Shown here: in pieces, positions 10,702 through 23,489 of the stretch
Layout of the letters: every line of letters begins with the position of its first letter
Position numbering within the stretch: position 1 is the first letter of the stretch
Assembly: GCA_944472135.2 (NCBI GenBank)
Contig: OX235270.1
Span: 44,454,352-44,518,351, forward strand
DNA: 64,000 nucleotides
Origin: Trichobilharzia regenti
Lineage: Eukaryota; Platyhelminthes; Trematoda; Strigeidida; Schistosomatidae
Reading direction: 5' to 3'
Translations under genes and position numbers: made by a program
Notes under the pieces: generated by a model
Seen by the model: only the letters and a program-made list of their open reading frames with translations
Databases searched by the model: none
What the model was told of the DNA's origin: nothing

Positions 10702-13504
10702 CTGTGGAGAAAAAAAGCCATTAGTATTAGGTTATTGGTGTTTTTTAGTGCCTTTCATCAGTATGTAAATAAAAATACTTAGATTAGGCGTAACTTGATC
10801 CTCGTCTTATTTAAAACTGAAAAAGGGTTGGTTTCACTTTTACATCTATCATTATTACTAGTAATAAATACGGCATTTAGAATTCCAGTTTCTAGGCTCA
10901 ACTAGTTAATCAGTGTCATATAAAAGAACAGTGATAATGAATTGGCGAAGTGTGTCGTAAATACTGCGAAATCTACAAGTAGTTTATCAACCAAAATATA
11001 GGCACTAAATATATTTATTTATCTAATTAATATAGAGTAGAATGTACATCACGCTACTTGACAGAAACGGTGTTTACAAAATTAGACGCATCATCCATCA
11101 CCAAGTTAAAGTATACGTGTAGACTAATAAAAAAAAAATAACTTCATTGTAATATACAGGAGCTTCCCCGCATAAATCCATAATCCACCCATTCATTGAG
11201 ATACAATTTATCTATTGAATCTGTTAGCAAACATACTTTTTAAAGGTGCAAAATAATATGTATTTACATAAATATAAACCATGTAAGAAACTTAGACACA
11301 CTTATCGATACCATTAGGTCCATACATAAATATAACCAATTCAGTCCAGAATTTAGTAGTTTATGTACGGCTGGAAGGGGGAGTAGCAGGTAAGCAAAAC
11401 AAAGAATAACAATGCTAAAGGAAAAAAAAGAACTAAAGATTCTATTCCCTCATAAATATACAAAAATCTTTTGAAAATTTGTATTTTGTTTTGATTTTGT
11501 TTTCAACGTATACCTTCAAATATTTAACTGCACAAGTAAGGAAGAAAATGGATGTAAAATGGTTGTAAACAAGGGATGTGTAAACACGTGGAACAGGCAG
11601 TAGATTTTTAATAACAGTGAATTATACAATTACAAGCTATGAAATAGCAGCAGTGAATCAACTATGTTCAATAATTTTTCTTGCGTTAGGAACATCACTG
11701 ATTCTCTCCTTTGAAAGGCGGACAGGATTATCTATAATGTATGTTAAGATAGTGCAATCTGTACTGTGAAGAAAACATACACTGATGGCATAGCAGTGGT
11801 ATGACTGCCTAGTTGAGATTACTGCGAACAGGCGTGGATAAAAAATTCAAGTTGATTTCATTTCAGGCAAATCTGACGCTACTGAATCACTTATGTCAAA
11901 CGCGACAGCGCCAATGTTAACCTATTCTACAAAATTATTCATGGACATCATAGAGATGGTGGTAGGAATGGAATATACTGAATTATTAGTTTTATTTTAT
12001 TTTCAAAATAAATCACTACAAAAGCATTTCTCCAATTCTTTTAGTAAAACTCTTTTGATTACTTAAATCTGTAGAAGTAGGCTACCAAATAGCCCAAGAA
12101 TAAATTCAAGCCAGTGTAGCTATTTCAAAGATGGGAATGTCAACTTGTTTGAGTAGTAGAATGAAAGATGACAAAAAGCTGTTTAAGATGTGACTTTTAG
12201 AATGATGACCCAAATTCGCATACTTTATTCCTTTCAAATAATAGTAAAGTGTGAGCTTTTACTTGTCACAATTTCGTTAAGTAAACCCATTCGACAATTT
12301 AATTTTATTTATTTATGTAATCTATTTCTACATACATATAAATAGTAGAAATATTTAATCAAGCGACCACCTGAAACACCTATTGGATATCCTATAACAA
12401 ATTATAACTTTAATCGCCTGAACTCTTTAGGTGATCAGTATGTCAATCGATGGATTCTAAAAAAACACATCAACCTACAATTAGTAAATTGAACAGTGAT
12501 AATATTTCTAGGCGGTGGTAAAAGTAAGCTTTTCATATTGAGTAATAGGTTTTGGAACACCAAATGAACTGCAGTCATTTAATTCGACGAACATTGTGGA
12601 AACATAGTTCACTGGTTTTAGCAGTTGACTACTCTCAGCTATTAGGTTTGAATCCCGCTCTACTTCAACATGGGCAACTGAAAAGTATCATCAGCCTTCA
12701 CATTATGCGTAGTCTAGTATATCAGAAATCTATTCCAGATAATTAAGTTCTCACTAACAACAAGCACAACAAAAAACATAGAAACGCTTGTAGTCACCGT
12801 GGAAGAAGTATTTCCTCTCTAATATACAATGTATAGCAGGTGTGTGTGTGCATAAAGCAAACGATAATAGCATTGAAAAGTGAATAATAGTCAGTTTTAT
12901 TAGTTACAGAAATATTCCTCAGCGTAGGACTATGATTATAACAATAAATTAAGTCAAGAAAAACAGTAATCCTCACATTTCCCAAGTAGTATATCAATAT
13001 AAAATTTACAGACTGAACTCAAACTTAATCGATCTCACTCTAGTGACGTACCAAAACAGCAAATTAACCAAAAGAAATCAGAGTAGATCTCATTGACTAG
13101 AGGATCGCATAAATTATACAAAGGCAGTAGAAAAACTCTACTCCTTTACAAGATAATGGAAATTTTGAAAAGAAAACATGCTAGGTAAATCAATTTCAAA
13201 CTAAAACTTTCACCTATATTACTTTAAGTATCATTTTCAAGACATAAGACATCCTTTTAAGACACTATTCCAACAAGTGTAAAGTATAAAAATACATATG
13301 AATGTTGCGTTGTTGCAGACCATATCCCATATTTGATCACAACTTGATACATTACTTTAGCCAAATGAGAATGCATAAATCGTTGATTTTAAATCGGATT
13401 GAATGAGGCATACCTACTAAGGATTATCGAAGAGCTGATATGCTGAAGTGCACATCAAATATCCAGCTTTTATTCAACAGAGAAAAAGAACAGTAATAAG
13501 CTCT

Positions 13505-14540
13505 CAAAATTCATTACTCGATTCTATTATGGGTAAATTTTTGTTTTGATAAAGTCTCACAGTGTTATACAGTAATGTTTACTGATGACGTTTCGAGCAC
13601 AATTTATTGCTCATAATCATATCGAGGTATTCACACGACTTCCTAACTTCATTATTTTTCACTTGATTTGATTGGCAGTAGTATTTTCCATTTTGCATGT
13701 GTTTGGTGTAGACTCGATGAACAAGGATTCAGAAATCAACCTCTCTCTCTACCTACCTAGATTACTTTTTAGAATTTCAACCCTCTCCCACCCACCCTAT
13801 AGTGTGGTTGGGTGTTAATGCATCCATGCAGTGCAATTGCTGAGCTTTCTTCTAAATTACTTATCTTTTCAGGGTCAACCATTCTTACCTTAGCTAAATT
13901 CTTATGTTCCGACAATCTGACTACCCCTGACCTACTAGTTTGACCTATGTAGTTGACTTAGCTCACAGTCATTGCAGGGTGTTGTGTAAATTATATTATT
14001 TTGTCTAATTGGGTCAACCTATAGGGTCTTTTAACCTACACAGCTTGTCCCTGAGTGAGTTTGTAGAAGGGTTTAAATGCCACCCTAATTCCTGCTTTAT
14101 TTAGAATCCTACGCAGGGAGTGTCTCAGATGTCCCCTCTTTATATGGTATAACTGTAGATGACTTGTATTCTCTCTTATTTGCGTTATTATTACTAGTTC
14201 CACAATTATTTTTATTTTTCGTTTGGCCTTTTTCAATCTTCCTAATGAATTTTAAAGGATAGTTATTGAACACCAACTCCTCTTCTGTCTGTTTTAGTTC
14301 ATCATTTAGGTGTTTTCTTGTAGTACATAGTGCTACTGCTCGGTTTGTTAAACACTTAACTAAGGTTGCGTTAACAGTTAACGGATGGGATGAATTAGAG
14401 AAGTCTAAATATCTATTAGAATGAATTGGTTTTCTATAAACACTAGTGTGTAGTTCGCCTTCTTCTATTCGTTTTATTTTACAGTCTAACAGCATAGCTA
14501 ATTTTACTTGTTCATTTTCCTATTCAATCCATGGGTATTA
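13505..14540 (-). mobile_element. Penelope-like element copy B, 5'-truncated
   Basis: Minus-strand PLE, nearly identical to copy A but without the Merlin. It has the RT end (EGELHTSVYRKP and on), the same frameshift before RRILNKAG, the GIY-YIG region and the 3' tail to about 13505. It extends slightly further 5' than A, with the upstream residues ENEQVKLAM readable. Because it carries the same frameshifts as A, both probably come from one already defective source, or one duplicated into the other. Confidence 0.85.
13580..13629 (-). ncRNA. Hammerhead-like motif in PLE copy B tail
   Basis: Same arrangement as at 2995-3044: ATGATTA box, an extra T, stem II GAGC/GCTC, GAAACGTC and an imperfect stem I. 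The core box differs from the CUGANGA consensus at two positions that pair with each other. Confidence 0.4.
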
Positions 14541-15452
14541 GGATACAAAAGGCCGATAAAGGCAAGTGAAAATTATTTCAGAAACTTTATTTGGGTACAT
14601 GTATAAGGTGGAATGATAGTTCGTTAGTTAATGTTGTCAACTGAATAGGGATTTTTAATTTCATTTTGGTTCCAGTAAGCAGAAAAAAAATCTCAAAAGA
14701 ACATTTCACGAGGAAACCAACAAAATAACCTTTGAGAAAGATAATTTTGGATTGCTATCGTAAATACTTTACAATAGTTGTTGTTGTCATCTCTACACCT
14801 TAAAATCAGCCACATAGATACAAAAACAGATGTTGGAATATGAGACACAGAAATGCACTCTTTTTTTGCCACAAGCGTTTACAAGTGGCAAACTCGAATT
14901 TTTCATCTCTAGATACCCGTATTTGATTGCTAAAAATAATGACTACTGATTTATTTTACTTCACAAAACCACAAAGGATCAGAAAAAGTGCAATTAATTG
15001 ACAGGAATGCAAAACTTTAACAGGTAATTCTTTGTCACAGTCAGCGCTAAACGAAACTACTTATTTACTTCAGTTTATTTTACACTTATTTCATTGAACT
15101 CATTACTGGACGCAGGTTTAACATGCTTGAAACAACTAGGTGAAGAAATTTGAGCTATATACCTACCATATATTTTAACTGAACAAAGACGAGTTTGAAC
15201 AGAAAAATGAGTATTTGTGAACGGTTAATAATACAAATTACTTTTAAGACCAACTACAAATTTAGCTTGATAGTTAACGCTGAGGTTCCAATATTTGCAA
15301 TGAAACAAAGAAAAACTTGAACGGCCTACAAAATAATTAGGTTCCCTATGAAAGGTACACAGGATATTATAACCTCATAGGAATATAATTAAGTTCACAT
15401 ATAACACCCTGATGAACTGCCTTGTCGGTTCATTAGCTCTACTGGTCAAGAT

Positions 15453-15650
15453 GTGCGTCGGTGGCACAGTGGTTAGGACTCTTGCCGATCATGCACATGG
15501 TCCGAGGTTCGATCCCCTGCCGACGCACACCCGATATCAATGGTTGGCCTGCGAAATTTGGGCTATCGATATCACATGCTGGAAATTCCATACTTGTACC
15601 AAAAAGTACTGTGTGGAATCAAGCTGTAATCAAAAATTAAAAAAAATTTT
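15453..15650 (+). repeat. tRNA-headed SINE, body type S1
   Basis: S1 copy with the A-box-like TGGCACAGTGG and B-box GGTTCGATCCC (15507-15517), then the S1 body ending in CTGTAATCAAAAATTAAA. No target duplication was recognised. Confidence 0.8.
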
Positions 15651-18600
15651 AATATGTCAGTATTCCAGTCCTCATACACTTTATCTATCATTTCATGAAA
15701 AATTTGATGAAGTCATGGAAAATAAAATGAAGCGGTTAGGTTGCTGAGAACCTAGTTAACTTCAGTGTAACCGTACAAAGGTATACATATACATACACAG
15801 AAGTTGGTTGGTGTGATGCAGTAACAACAACAGAGGAATTACAAGATCTAAAAAAGAAAAGCAAGTTACATCTGCTCTGCCAAAAATGTCTTCCAAGAAT
15901 AATTAACTGACTGTATAACACTTAGGAGATAGGTGTGATGGTTACGAGTTTTAATTGGAATAATACGATCCACTAGGATGCCGGTAAGCTAAGTCTATGT
16001 GCGCTAAACAGATAGTAACGTATTTCCTCGGCTTTAATATTTATTAACACTAAACGACTTTACTGCATTCTAATAAATGCCAACGTGGGAGTAAGACAAA
16101 TATACATCTTATTAGGTTAGATATAACAGTACATATTATTAAGCATTTAGGCGATACTGCTAGTCGAATTATGACAAGAAAACAGATTGTTATGAAAAAA
16201 GGGTTCTCGGTTATTCCTAGACCTACTATATTCAAGCAGCTGTTTGTAACAGTACCTTACACAGAAAATATTATTGTATAACTGCTTGGTTTCAAATCCT
16301 TTTTCACAAATCACACTAAAACCCCACATAATTGATATTAACAGTTACCGATTCATTCGTCTAACACGCTTTAATAACTAACAATTAAAAGCATTCATTG
16401 TGCAGAAAAAATTAATATAAACAAATTACAATATGACTCAGCTAATTTATTATTTTGACTTGTGATAATGACATATCTTAAATACTTAATCTAACTGTAA
16501 GAATGAATGAACAACAAGTTTCTGTCTAAGGGAAGAAAAAAACAAACTTACCTCAACAGATTATTTGTACTGTTAAAGTTCATAAAAGAAAACTAACATG
16601 TGCTCGTCCTCTGCAAGTTGATGTTGGTTAACTGGTAGTATCTGTTACTTATGTGAAGTATTACACTGAGTTAAACTCAAGGCTAGGTAGCAACCCTCCA
16701 AATAGTATACATGAACATTGGCTACCTGCTAGACAAGATGCAAACTGCGAGTAAAGTCGTTGGTGCCTTAAAAGAATGCTTTGCTAAAATCCACTTGCCT
16801 TCTATGAGTTCCTTGTGACTTCTGGACGCCTACCAGTCCATTCTGGCAGATACCGAGTATAACAACATCTACAGGGTGCTTACGTGCAAGATCAAAGTGC
16901 TTACTTAGGGGTCCGAAGTCTGGTGGTCACAACGTGAGTGTAGTATATTTATATAATATTTTAGATCACTAGCCTATGTAGGTCCCTCTGAAGAGGAAAT
17001 AGTTCTAGCGCTTCCTTTACCACCATAATTTTGCAACTTATGTCTTTTCTGTCTCAATATGACAGATGTAGCTATTGTGGATAATAAATCGACGCAAAAT
17101 TAAGTACTCATTAAAGTTAATACACTAGCAGATGGTCGAATTCCTGCAAATACCTCTGAAACATGATACTGATACAGTTTATAAACACTACAAAATCTTT
17201 ATTTTTAAAAATTGGTTTGATGTAATATTCGGAAAATAATCTGAGAGCTCTGTCTCTTGACCAGAAGCTTGGTTTCTCTTAAATACTTCTATAGAATCAC
17301 CTCCAAAGAGAAATACGTCTGCGTATGGGTGACAAGGATTAGAGGTGGACTAAAAAACACATGAATGAATAGCAGGGATTTGTAGCTAGCTATTTGAAAT
17401 CCATTTTAGTTCATTTGTTAAATGTATAAAGTAGTGAAATGCTTTCTGGACGAAGTATTACATTTAAAATATTTGTGAGGAATAAGCCGTTAACTGGCTA
17501 CCATGATTCCATTATAGAATACAATAAGCGAAAGAACTAAGACAAAACAGCAGTGACACACTATCCAAATTCAACTAACATATTTAAGTAAATTTTAAGA
17601 TAAAGAAAAACTTTTTCTCACTAGCCAATGTCATTTATTTCCTTAGAAACCTATCACTGACAGTAAATCATTTAGCCGTAAACAATTTCAGAACATTAGG
17701 CCACAGTACTCTTGCTTCCAATGTCACAGAGATGAATATTCTGAAATATTTCCTGTTGTAGGGACCAAATACATTCTCTGATTTAATGATTGACAGTTTG
17801 TGCAAATGATTGTTAAAAGTAAACTAAACAGGTATATCTCCTATGTCCACATGCGAAAATAAATTGTAGTATATGTTGAGAATTTTTATTGTTTGTGAAG
17901 TCTATCGACGAAATTGAAGCATTATTTCTTTTGTCTGATTTATCATGATATTTGCCATCTATCCTACTATGAGCAATATGTTCCGCTATAATACTTTTAA
18001 GTAGATAACCGTAAACTAGCACTGTTAAAAGTTGAAATGGGATAAGACAAAGGATAGGATCCCATCACGTCACCTTCATGAAACGAAGTGCTTTCAGAAA
18101 CACAACACACCATAATCATTCAGGAAAATGTCCAACTACTATGTATGAAAAACTAATTGTGACAGACACATCAAACACCTACAACGTAAATACGCATTCC
18201 CCTTGATGTAAACTGCGGTATTTTCCAGTCAGAAGAGCACATTTGAAAGTCTTAAACAGGAGCTAAACAATGGCCATTCAGAAAGACTGATTTCAATTAA
18301 ATCCAGACATGTTTACATTACACATTGCATTAATATCCGCGGATGTATGGAGGACTATATACGCCTATCTGGTAGAAAGCCACATAGTCAAATGTAGATA
18401 ATATGAATATAGAGGATAAGTTGATAAGAAAAGTTTAAATTGTGACTCAAATCAGTCTAAACTGATATAACTCATTATAAACTCTGCATACAAACATATC
18501 CCACTACAATGTCGAAATACCTTGTGCATTATGAAATACATGATAAGTACGTGGGTCTGGAGACCAAATCTGTGATAAATATTTGTCACAATGAGGTAAG

Positions 18601-18789
18601 TCATGACATAAGGGCACGGAAATAAAATGAGCAATATTATAACGAGAAGAGCAGCATAAGTCATTATTTGGTCTTGCAAACTAATGGTATCTGCACTAAA
18701 TTGGACAAAATAAAACGAGTAAATAATGATAAAAAGATGGTCAAAATTACGAGTAGGAATAGAAACAACTTCAACAGTTGAAAAGTTAC

Positions 18790-18970
18790 CGTTCTCTTGG
18801 CTTCTACGAAATCTTTCCTTGGCTTCGAATCAATGCATCTCAAAAATTTCTTCACCTCATTTTTTGTCCATTTACTGTATGCCGGTGAATAGTTAGGTAT
18901 GTCGTCAATCGCTTTCTCAATGTCATAATTATGCCAATGTAATAAAATCAGAGCTAACTCTTGAGTATAC
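18790..18970 (-). CDS. RCOR: CoREST/RCOR-like corepressor, exon 3 (ELM2 end and SANT1 start)
   Basis: This 181-nt exon has acceptor CTATCCGTAG right of 18970 and donor AACG/GTAACT left of 18790. It encodes ELALILLHWHNYDIEKAIDD, then IPNYSPAYSKWTKNEVKKF and KDFVEAKRT. This closely follows the CoREST pattern: ELM2 C-terminal helix with LxWHxxxIEKxxxDxPN, then the SANT1 helix opening SxxxxWTxxE. ELM2-SANT1 in this family recruits HDAC1/2. The exon takes one base to complete a glutamine codon from exon 2 and ends in phase 0, joining cleanly to exon 4. Confidence 0.85.
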
Positions 18971-19003
18971 CTACGGATAGAAAATTAGATAAAGTGAACT
19001 TAC
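18971..19003 (-). other. 33-nt micro-intron of the CoREST-like gene
   Basis: The minus strand reads GTAAGTTCAC at the donor and TCTATCCGTAG at the acceptor, 33 nt in all. Removing it joins EFAKQY(Q) to YTQELAL in frame, at a point where ELM2 is continuous in CoREST proteins. Introns of about 30-40 nt are known in schistosomes. Confidence 0.8.
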
Positions 19004-19178
19004 TGGTATTGTTTAGCGAATTCAAGGTAAGAATTCAACTTCTCAGAATCAGGCTGCTGATTTGGCATCCATACACTGAATTCTTTATGGGGGGAATTCT
19101 TCGAATCATGACAATCAATTTCCTCAGTATATTCAGGAATATGAGCCTGAAAACTACTACCAACTCTGGAGCATCCAT
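19004..19178 (-). CDS. RCOR: CoREST/RCOR-like corepressor, exon 2 (ELM2 domain)
   Basis: This 175-nt exon has acceptor CATGGTTTTTCAG right of 19178 and donor TACCA/GTAAGT left of 19004. It encodes the N-terminal half of ELM2: GCSRVGSSFQAHIPEYTEE, then SVWMPNQQPDSEKLNSYLEF. CoREST proteins have a matching MRVGxxYQAxxP block, a WxPN motif and a conserved L-x-x-Y/F helix. Both exon ends have split codons that match the neighbours (two bases at the start, two at the end). This is the strongest single piece of evidence for the gene identity. Confidence 0.85.
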
Positions 19179-19318
19179 CTGAAAAACCATGAATATATAG
19201 ATTATTTCGCTATAGGATTATAAACAGAATATCTGCAACATAATAAATACCGAATATTTTATAGTCATGAATATATTTTTTAATTTTGTATTTAACTTGC
19301 CTTCCTGACTCTTATTAC
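19179..19318 (-). other. CoREST-like gene, intron 1 (candidate, 140 nt)
   Basis: Runs from a donor G/GTAATA to the acceptor before exon 2. An alternative GC donor (GAAG/GCAAGT) at 19301/19300 would give the same phase and a 122-nt intron. Confidence 0.45.
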
Positions 19319-19373
19319 CCTTAAACGATTTTGGAGACTTGACAGTATTTGTCCGCTTAATAAGTCCCCTCAT
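19319..19373 (-). CDS. RCOR: CoREST/RCOR-like corepressor, candidate first exon
   Basis: An ATG at 19373 opens a basic stretch (MRGLIKRTNTVKSPKSFK) that ends with one base before a GT donor, completing an aspartate codon with exon 2. A basic nuclear-localisation-like N-terminus ahead of ELM2 suits the family. Using the alternative GC donor at 19301 adds six codons and keeps the phase. The open frame continues upstream of this ATG (another ATG lies further 5'), so the start is uncertain, and a further 5' exon outside is possible. Confidence 0.45.
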
Positions 19374-19849
19374 GTGTGTACTAAAGTACACAGCAATATA
19401 TAATAAAAAACAATGCACACGGAATCCGCGTCAAATTTGCGTGTCCTCAGAATGACCTTGAATAAAGCATCAAACAAAGATTTGAAGCACAGGGAAGGCT
19501 TGAGTAATTTTTTAGTCTCCACGCCGTTTAAACCCCGAAAACAACAGAAAACAATTTTTTCATGGGGTTAATGGTTGAAAACTAGAAGATTTTCGAGTTT
19601 TTTACTTGACACAGACAGCACAAATACTTTTAGGTTTCTACAATTTCGACCCCCCATACTGAAAATTTCATTTGGAGATGAATGGCTTCAAGTCTTTACT
19701 AAGTGCTTGCATACCTGTTTTACTGTTGTTTGGTTTTACTTTGAAAGTCGATTGTACGACTTGATGATTTGTTGAAGATAAGGCACTCCACAGAGATACA
19801 TATCATCCTAGGATTTTATTATCATGATTATATTATTATGCCCTTGGCT
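19374..19849. other. Stretch upstream of the CoREST-like first exon
   Basis: If the first exon is right, this region would hold the 5' UTR and promoter of the minus-strand gene. No clear TATA box or other promoter element could be assigned, and no repeat was recognised. Confidence 0.3.
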
Positions 19850-22300
19850 TCCGAGTGGAACATAGGATTTCAACAACACGTCTCCACTTTCTCCCATCTG
19901 GTGCTGTCCCCTTCATCATCTGGGTCCACGTTTGACCATAATCTCTCATCTGATTCTCGCATGATCATCTCCATGTCATTCTCCGGCGACGCATTGGAAT
20001 TCTAATCGAGCAATGGCCTGGCGCGCGATATCATTCGATTGTCTACCCAACGTGTGTTCAATCCATCTCCATTTTCTTATTCATACTTATCGAGCAGTAG
20101 GTCCCTTGTGTGGTCTGTAGCCAGAGCTTCCTGTTGATAATTCTTTCTTGTCGGCCATTTAATCTTCAGTAAGGCAGTTACTGATGAAAATATGTAACTA
20201 TTTGGAAATCCTTTTCGTTACATGCAGTGCAAGTTTCTGATCTGTATATAAGAACTGGCTGACTTCACATTTGTGTTGAAAAATTGAATCTTCTTCTTGA
20301 TGCTGTTCAGTGCAACAGATTTCCAAACCGGTTTAAGGTTGGTGAAGGTGTATTTCGCCTCTCCGATTCTGGCTGGTTTTGACGTCTTCATCCGTTCCGC
20401 CTGCAGTTGAGACAAGGCTTTCTAGGTGAGTAAAGGAGTCATATCTCTCGCATTGGTGATAGTGCTAGATTTTTGACTGTCTTCAACACTCCCTTCTTCT
20501 GTATGTTCACAAAGAGTTCTGTCTTCGTCACCACCTTCTTGGGCTAGTTTGTTGGTTTTCATCTGCAAGTCTTCGAGTTTTTGTGACATCAGACACAAAT
20601 CGTCCGCGAAATCCAAATCTGATAGAGTCTTCTTATACGTGATCCAGCGTAGTACAGTCTTCTCACTCTCCACAGTCTGACTCATAATCCAGTCCACCAC
20701 AATTAGGAATATCATCGGTAATAATAGGCGGCCAGCTTATCTTACTCCTGTATCCAGTTCAAACCCCTCGCTGAGTTTTCCGTTGTGGATTACATGACAC
20801 GTGGCATTTTCATACAGCCAGCTGTTGAATGAAGTTGATAAAGATTTGCGCACTACACGGCATTGTGTTGGAATAGTTTCTGAATTACTTCTAGGCCAAC
20901 GCTCTCTGGCGAAGGAATATTCAAAGTCCCTGAAGTTGTTGTAGAGGTTTGACTGTCATTCTATGCTTCGTCCGACGATGATGATGATGCGTATAGTTGC
21001 AATTCGATCAGTACATGATACACCTTTCCAAAATCCAGCTTGTTCCAGAACACTGTTGGAGTTCCGTATCCAGTGCATCTTTCATTTTCGCCTGGACGAT
21101 GCCACTTAGCATCTTGCGTGGTGTGGACAAGAGCATTATTCCACGCCAGTTCTTGCAGAGCGAGGCCTTAGTCGCACCTCATTGGCAGTTTGACAAGGTA
21201 GCCAGTCTTTCTTCCAGTTGGTAGATACCTTTCCTCCCTCCCCAATCCTTTTGTAATAATGGCGTGGGCACATCTGCCTCAGTCTCTAGATCCATTTTCA
21301 GTACTTCGGGGGCAGGGGAAATTTCGTCTGGTCTTGGACTTCAGTGCTTCATCGCACTTAGGTTATCTGTTTCCGTTGAAGGATTGGTGTCCACTGGCAG
21401 GCAGTTATGTGCATGCTGTTGATGATGGTGCATTTCTGGGCGATTTGCAGATGATGTTCGATTCAGTAGTCCTTCAACTCATTGTTTTGTACCTCTCTCA
21501 TATTTGGTAATTAAGTTCTTTCAGGCATCTTTTATAGGTATCGCCTGCGTTGTTCGCTTCCCAGATAGAGAGTTGGTTATGTGATATAATGTCCTGAGAT
21601 CTCTTTCACCTGAGGCTTGCCTGTTCTGCTTTAGTTTCCAGTGCACCGTAGAATTGTCTTTTATCTTTCCTAGCACTCTTCTTCACTTCTTTATTCAGTG
21701 CAGTGTACAGTGAACTCAGCTTCGCCTTCTGTTTCCCATCCTTGCATCGGTCCATCCTCTGTTTTATCATTCTCCTCTCTTCTACTAGCTTCCAGATATC
21801 CGTTGACAACCGTCCTTTTCTTGTCTGTTTTTCTTCCCCAAACGGTGGTACATGCTTGCCTGAACATCACCTTCAGCAATTTCCAAAGTTCTTCCACTCA
21901 AGTTTCCTCATTGATGTTACGCAATATCCCCGTATTTGTTCTGATAGTTGTAGTGAAGGTTTCTTTTTTGGTTCATCCTTCAGTTTCTGCGTTTAAACCT
22001 GAAATGTAATCTATCTCCAGTTGCTCGCAAATCTTTCAGCGTTACCTGGAAGGTTACTTGAATTAGATAGCCATTTGAGCCCACATTTGCTGCCCTTTGC
22101 AACATTGTGTTCAGCAGACTGCATCTACCCTTCCATGAGCACTATTGAGATGAAGTGTATCTGGTTTTCTATGTGTCCATTACGTGAAATCCATTTTGAC
22201 TTGTTTATATCCTTGTGTTTGTACACGCTACCTGCAATCACTAAATCACTGAAGGCGCAGAAGTCTGCGAATAATTCTCTGTTGTCATTCATTTAGCCAG
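19850..22300 (-). pseudogene. RTE-type LINE, endonuclease to RT, decayed
   Basis: The minus strand carries, in element order: the end of an APE-type endonuclease (ELFADFCAFSDLVIAG, HKDINKSKWISRNGHIENQI, about 22290-22100), a linker with KRTVVNGYLEA and ADKRQFYG-like pieces (21900-21600), RT with MIFLIVVDWIMSQTVE and DLDFADDLCLMSQK (FADD near 20600) and a C-terminal part VWKSVAL ... FFNTNVKSA (about 20330-20230). The NQIDH motif of the nuclease reads NQIHF, so a catalytic aspartate is lost. Many stops and frameshifts make it a relic. Confidence 0.8.
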
Positions 22301-22392
22301 GTGAGGGCCTATCGACATTGAATAGTAATAGGAATATATTCTCAGCTTTTCTACATGACGGACGACAGTTTACAGCCATCATCAATATGATA

Positions 22393-22610
22393 GTCGGTGG
22401 CACAGTGGTTAGGACTCTCTCCGACCATGCACATGATCCGGGTTTCGATTCCCGGCCAACACACTCTTTTACCTCGCTAACCCACAAATAGTGCTAGTAA
22501 AATAGGAAAGGTTAGGCTAGCAAACCCATCCTGTAAAATAAACACCGCTACAGAAGCTTCAACCTTCTAGCTTGAGGCCCTATGTTCCACTTGGGACGTG
22601 AAGGAAAAAA
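22393..22610 (+). repeat. tRNA-headed SINE, body type S2
   Basis: Plus-strand S2 copy flanked by ATCAATATGATA (22381-22392 and 22611-22622). It has the A-box-like TGGCACAGTGG, a B-box-like GGTTTCGATTCCC, the S2 body and the end GGGACGTGAAGGAAAAAA. Confidence 0.9.
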
Positions 22611-22622
22611 ATCAATATGATA

Positions 22623-23489
22623 AACTACATACACGATCAGTAGGCATATTTGATGATGCGAAGACTATATTTCTATATTTCTTGATGTGCTCCATTGAAT
22701 GACTAGTTATCATATTGTTCCCACAAACCAAAGACAAAAACGTCAACAACCATTAATTTAACCATAAACCAAATTTATGAAATTTAAATAATGCTTATCC
22801 ATGCCTGAACATTTGGTGCGTCCTACACAGATAGGAAAAATATGTATTTTATTGAAACATTATTAAGTATGATTACTAATCGTTTATGTAATTTATCATA
22901 TTCATGATGCCTGTAAACTGGCGACCCTCATGTACAAAATGAGAATATATTATTATTAGTCTTGATACAATAAAATACATATATATTCCTACCTGCGTAG
23001 GACACACCAGTTGTACAGGGATGGATAAGTATTATTTAAAGCACATAAATTTCGCTTATAGTGAAATTGCATGGTTGCTGTCTATTTTGTCCTTGGTTTA
23101 TGGAAACAATCTACTAACTAGTCATTAAGTGGAGCCTTTCAAGTCAAATGGAGTTATCGTCTTCGCATTACTAAAAAACCTATTTTGGAATTACTACAAA
23201 TTCTTGGGAGGAAAATAAAGCTTGAAGTCATTCCCCCATATAACTTTGGTGTATACGGCATCGAAGCTTATTCTTGTTTTATATCCAAGTGGGACATTAG
23301 TTTAAAATAAATGATGTACTGATATAATTTTGTCAGAATTTTTATCATGGGTAACACCGGAAATGAGTTGTACTCAATGCAGGGTGAGGGAGTCAGACGC
23401 AGGAGTGCGACTGGGTTGTCATGATTTCCAAGATTGAAACTGATGACAACGGTAGATTCAGTTATTGGCCTGGAGGAGTGCGAGAGAAG
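22623..23489. other. Unassigned stretch
   Basis: No coding, RNA or repeat feature could be supported. The right end may hold 3' sequence of the neighbouring minus-strand CR1 LINE. Confidence 0.3.

Larger units (their letters stand above)
10702..18789 (-). other. CoREST-like gene, intron 3 (about 8.1 kb)
   Basis: The intron spans donor ACG/GTAACT to acceptor CTCCACAG. It holds PLE copy B (13.5-14.5 kb) and an S1 SINE (15.45-15.65 kb). The stretches 10702-13500, 14541-15450 and 15651-18789 contain no exon, RNA or repeat I can identify. Short open frames there have no recognisable protein features. Around 12630-12660 there is an isolated B-box-like GGTTTGAATCCC. Confidence 0.6.

Noticed and set aside
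16580..16900. Possible RT fragment (TVKVHKRKLTCARPLQ)
   Set aside because: The string faintly recalls a PLE RT motif, but no second motif follows in any frame, so it was not annotated.
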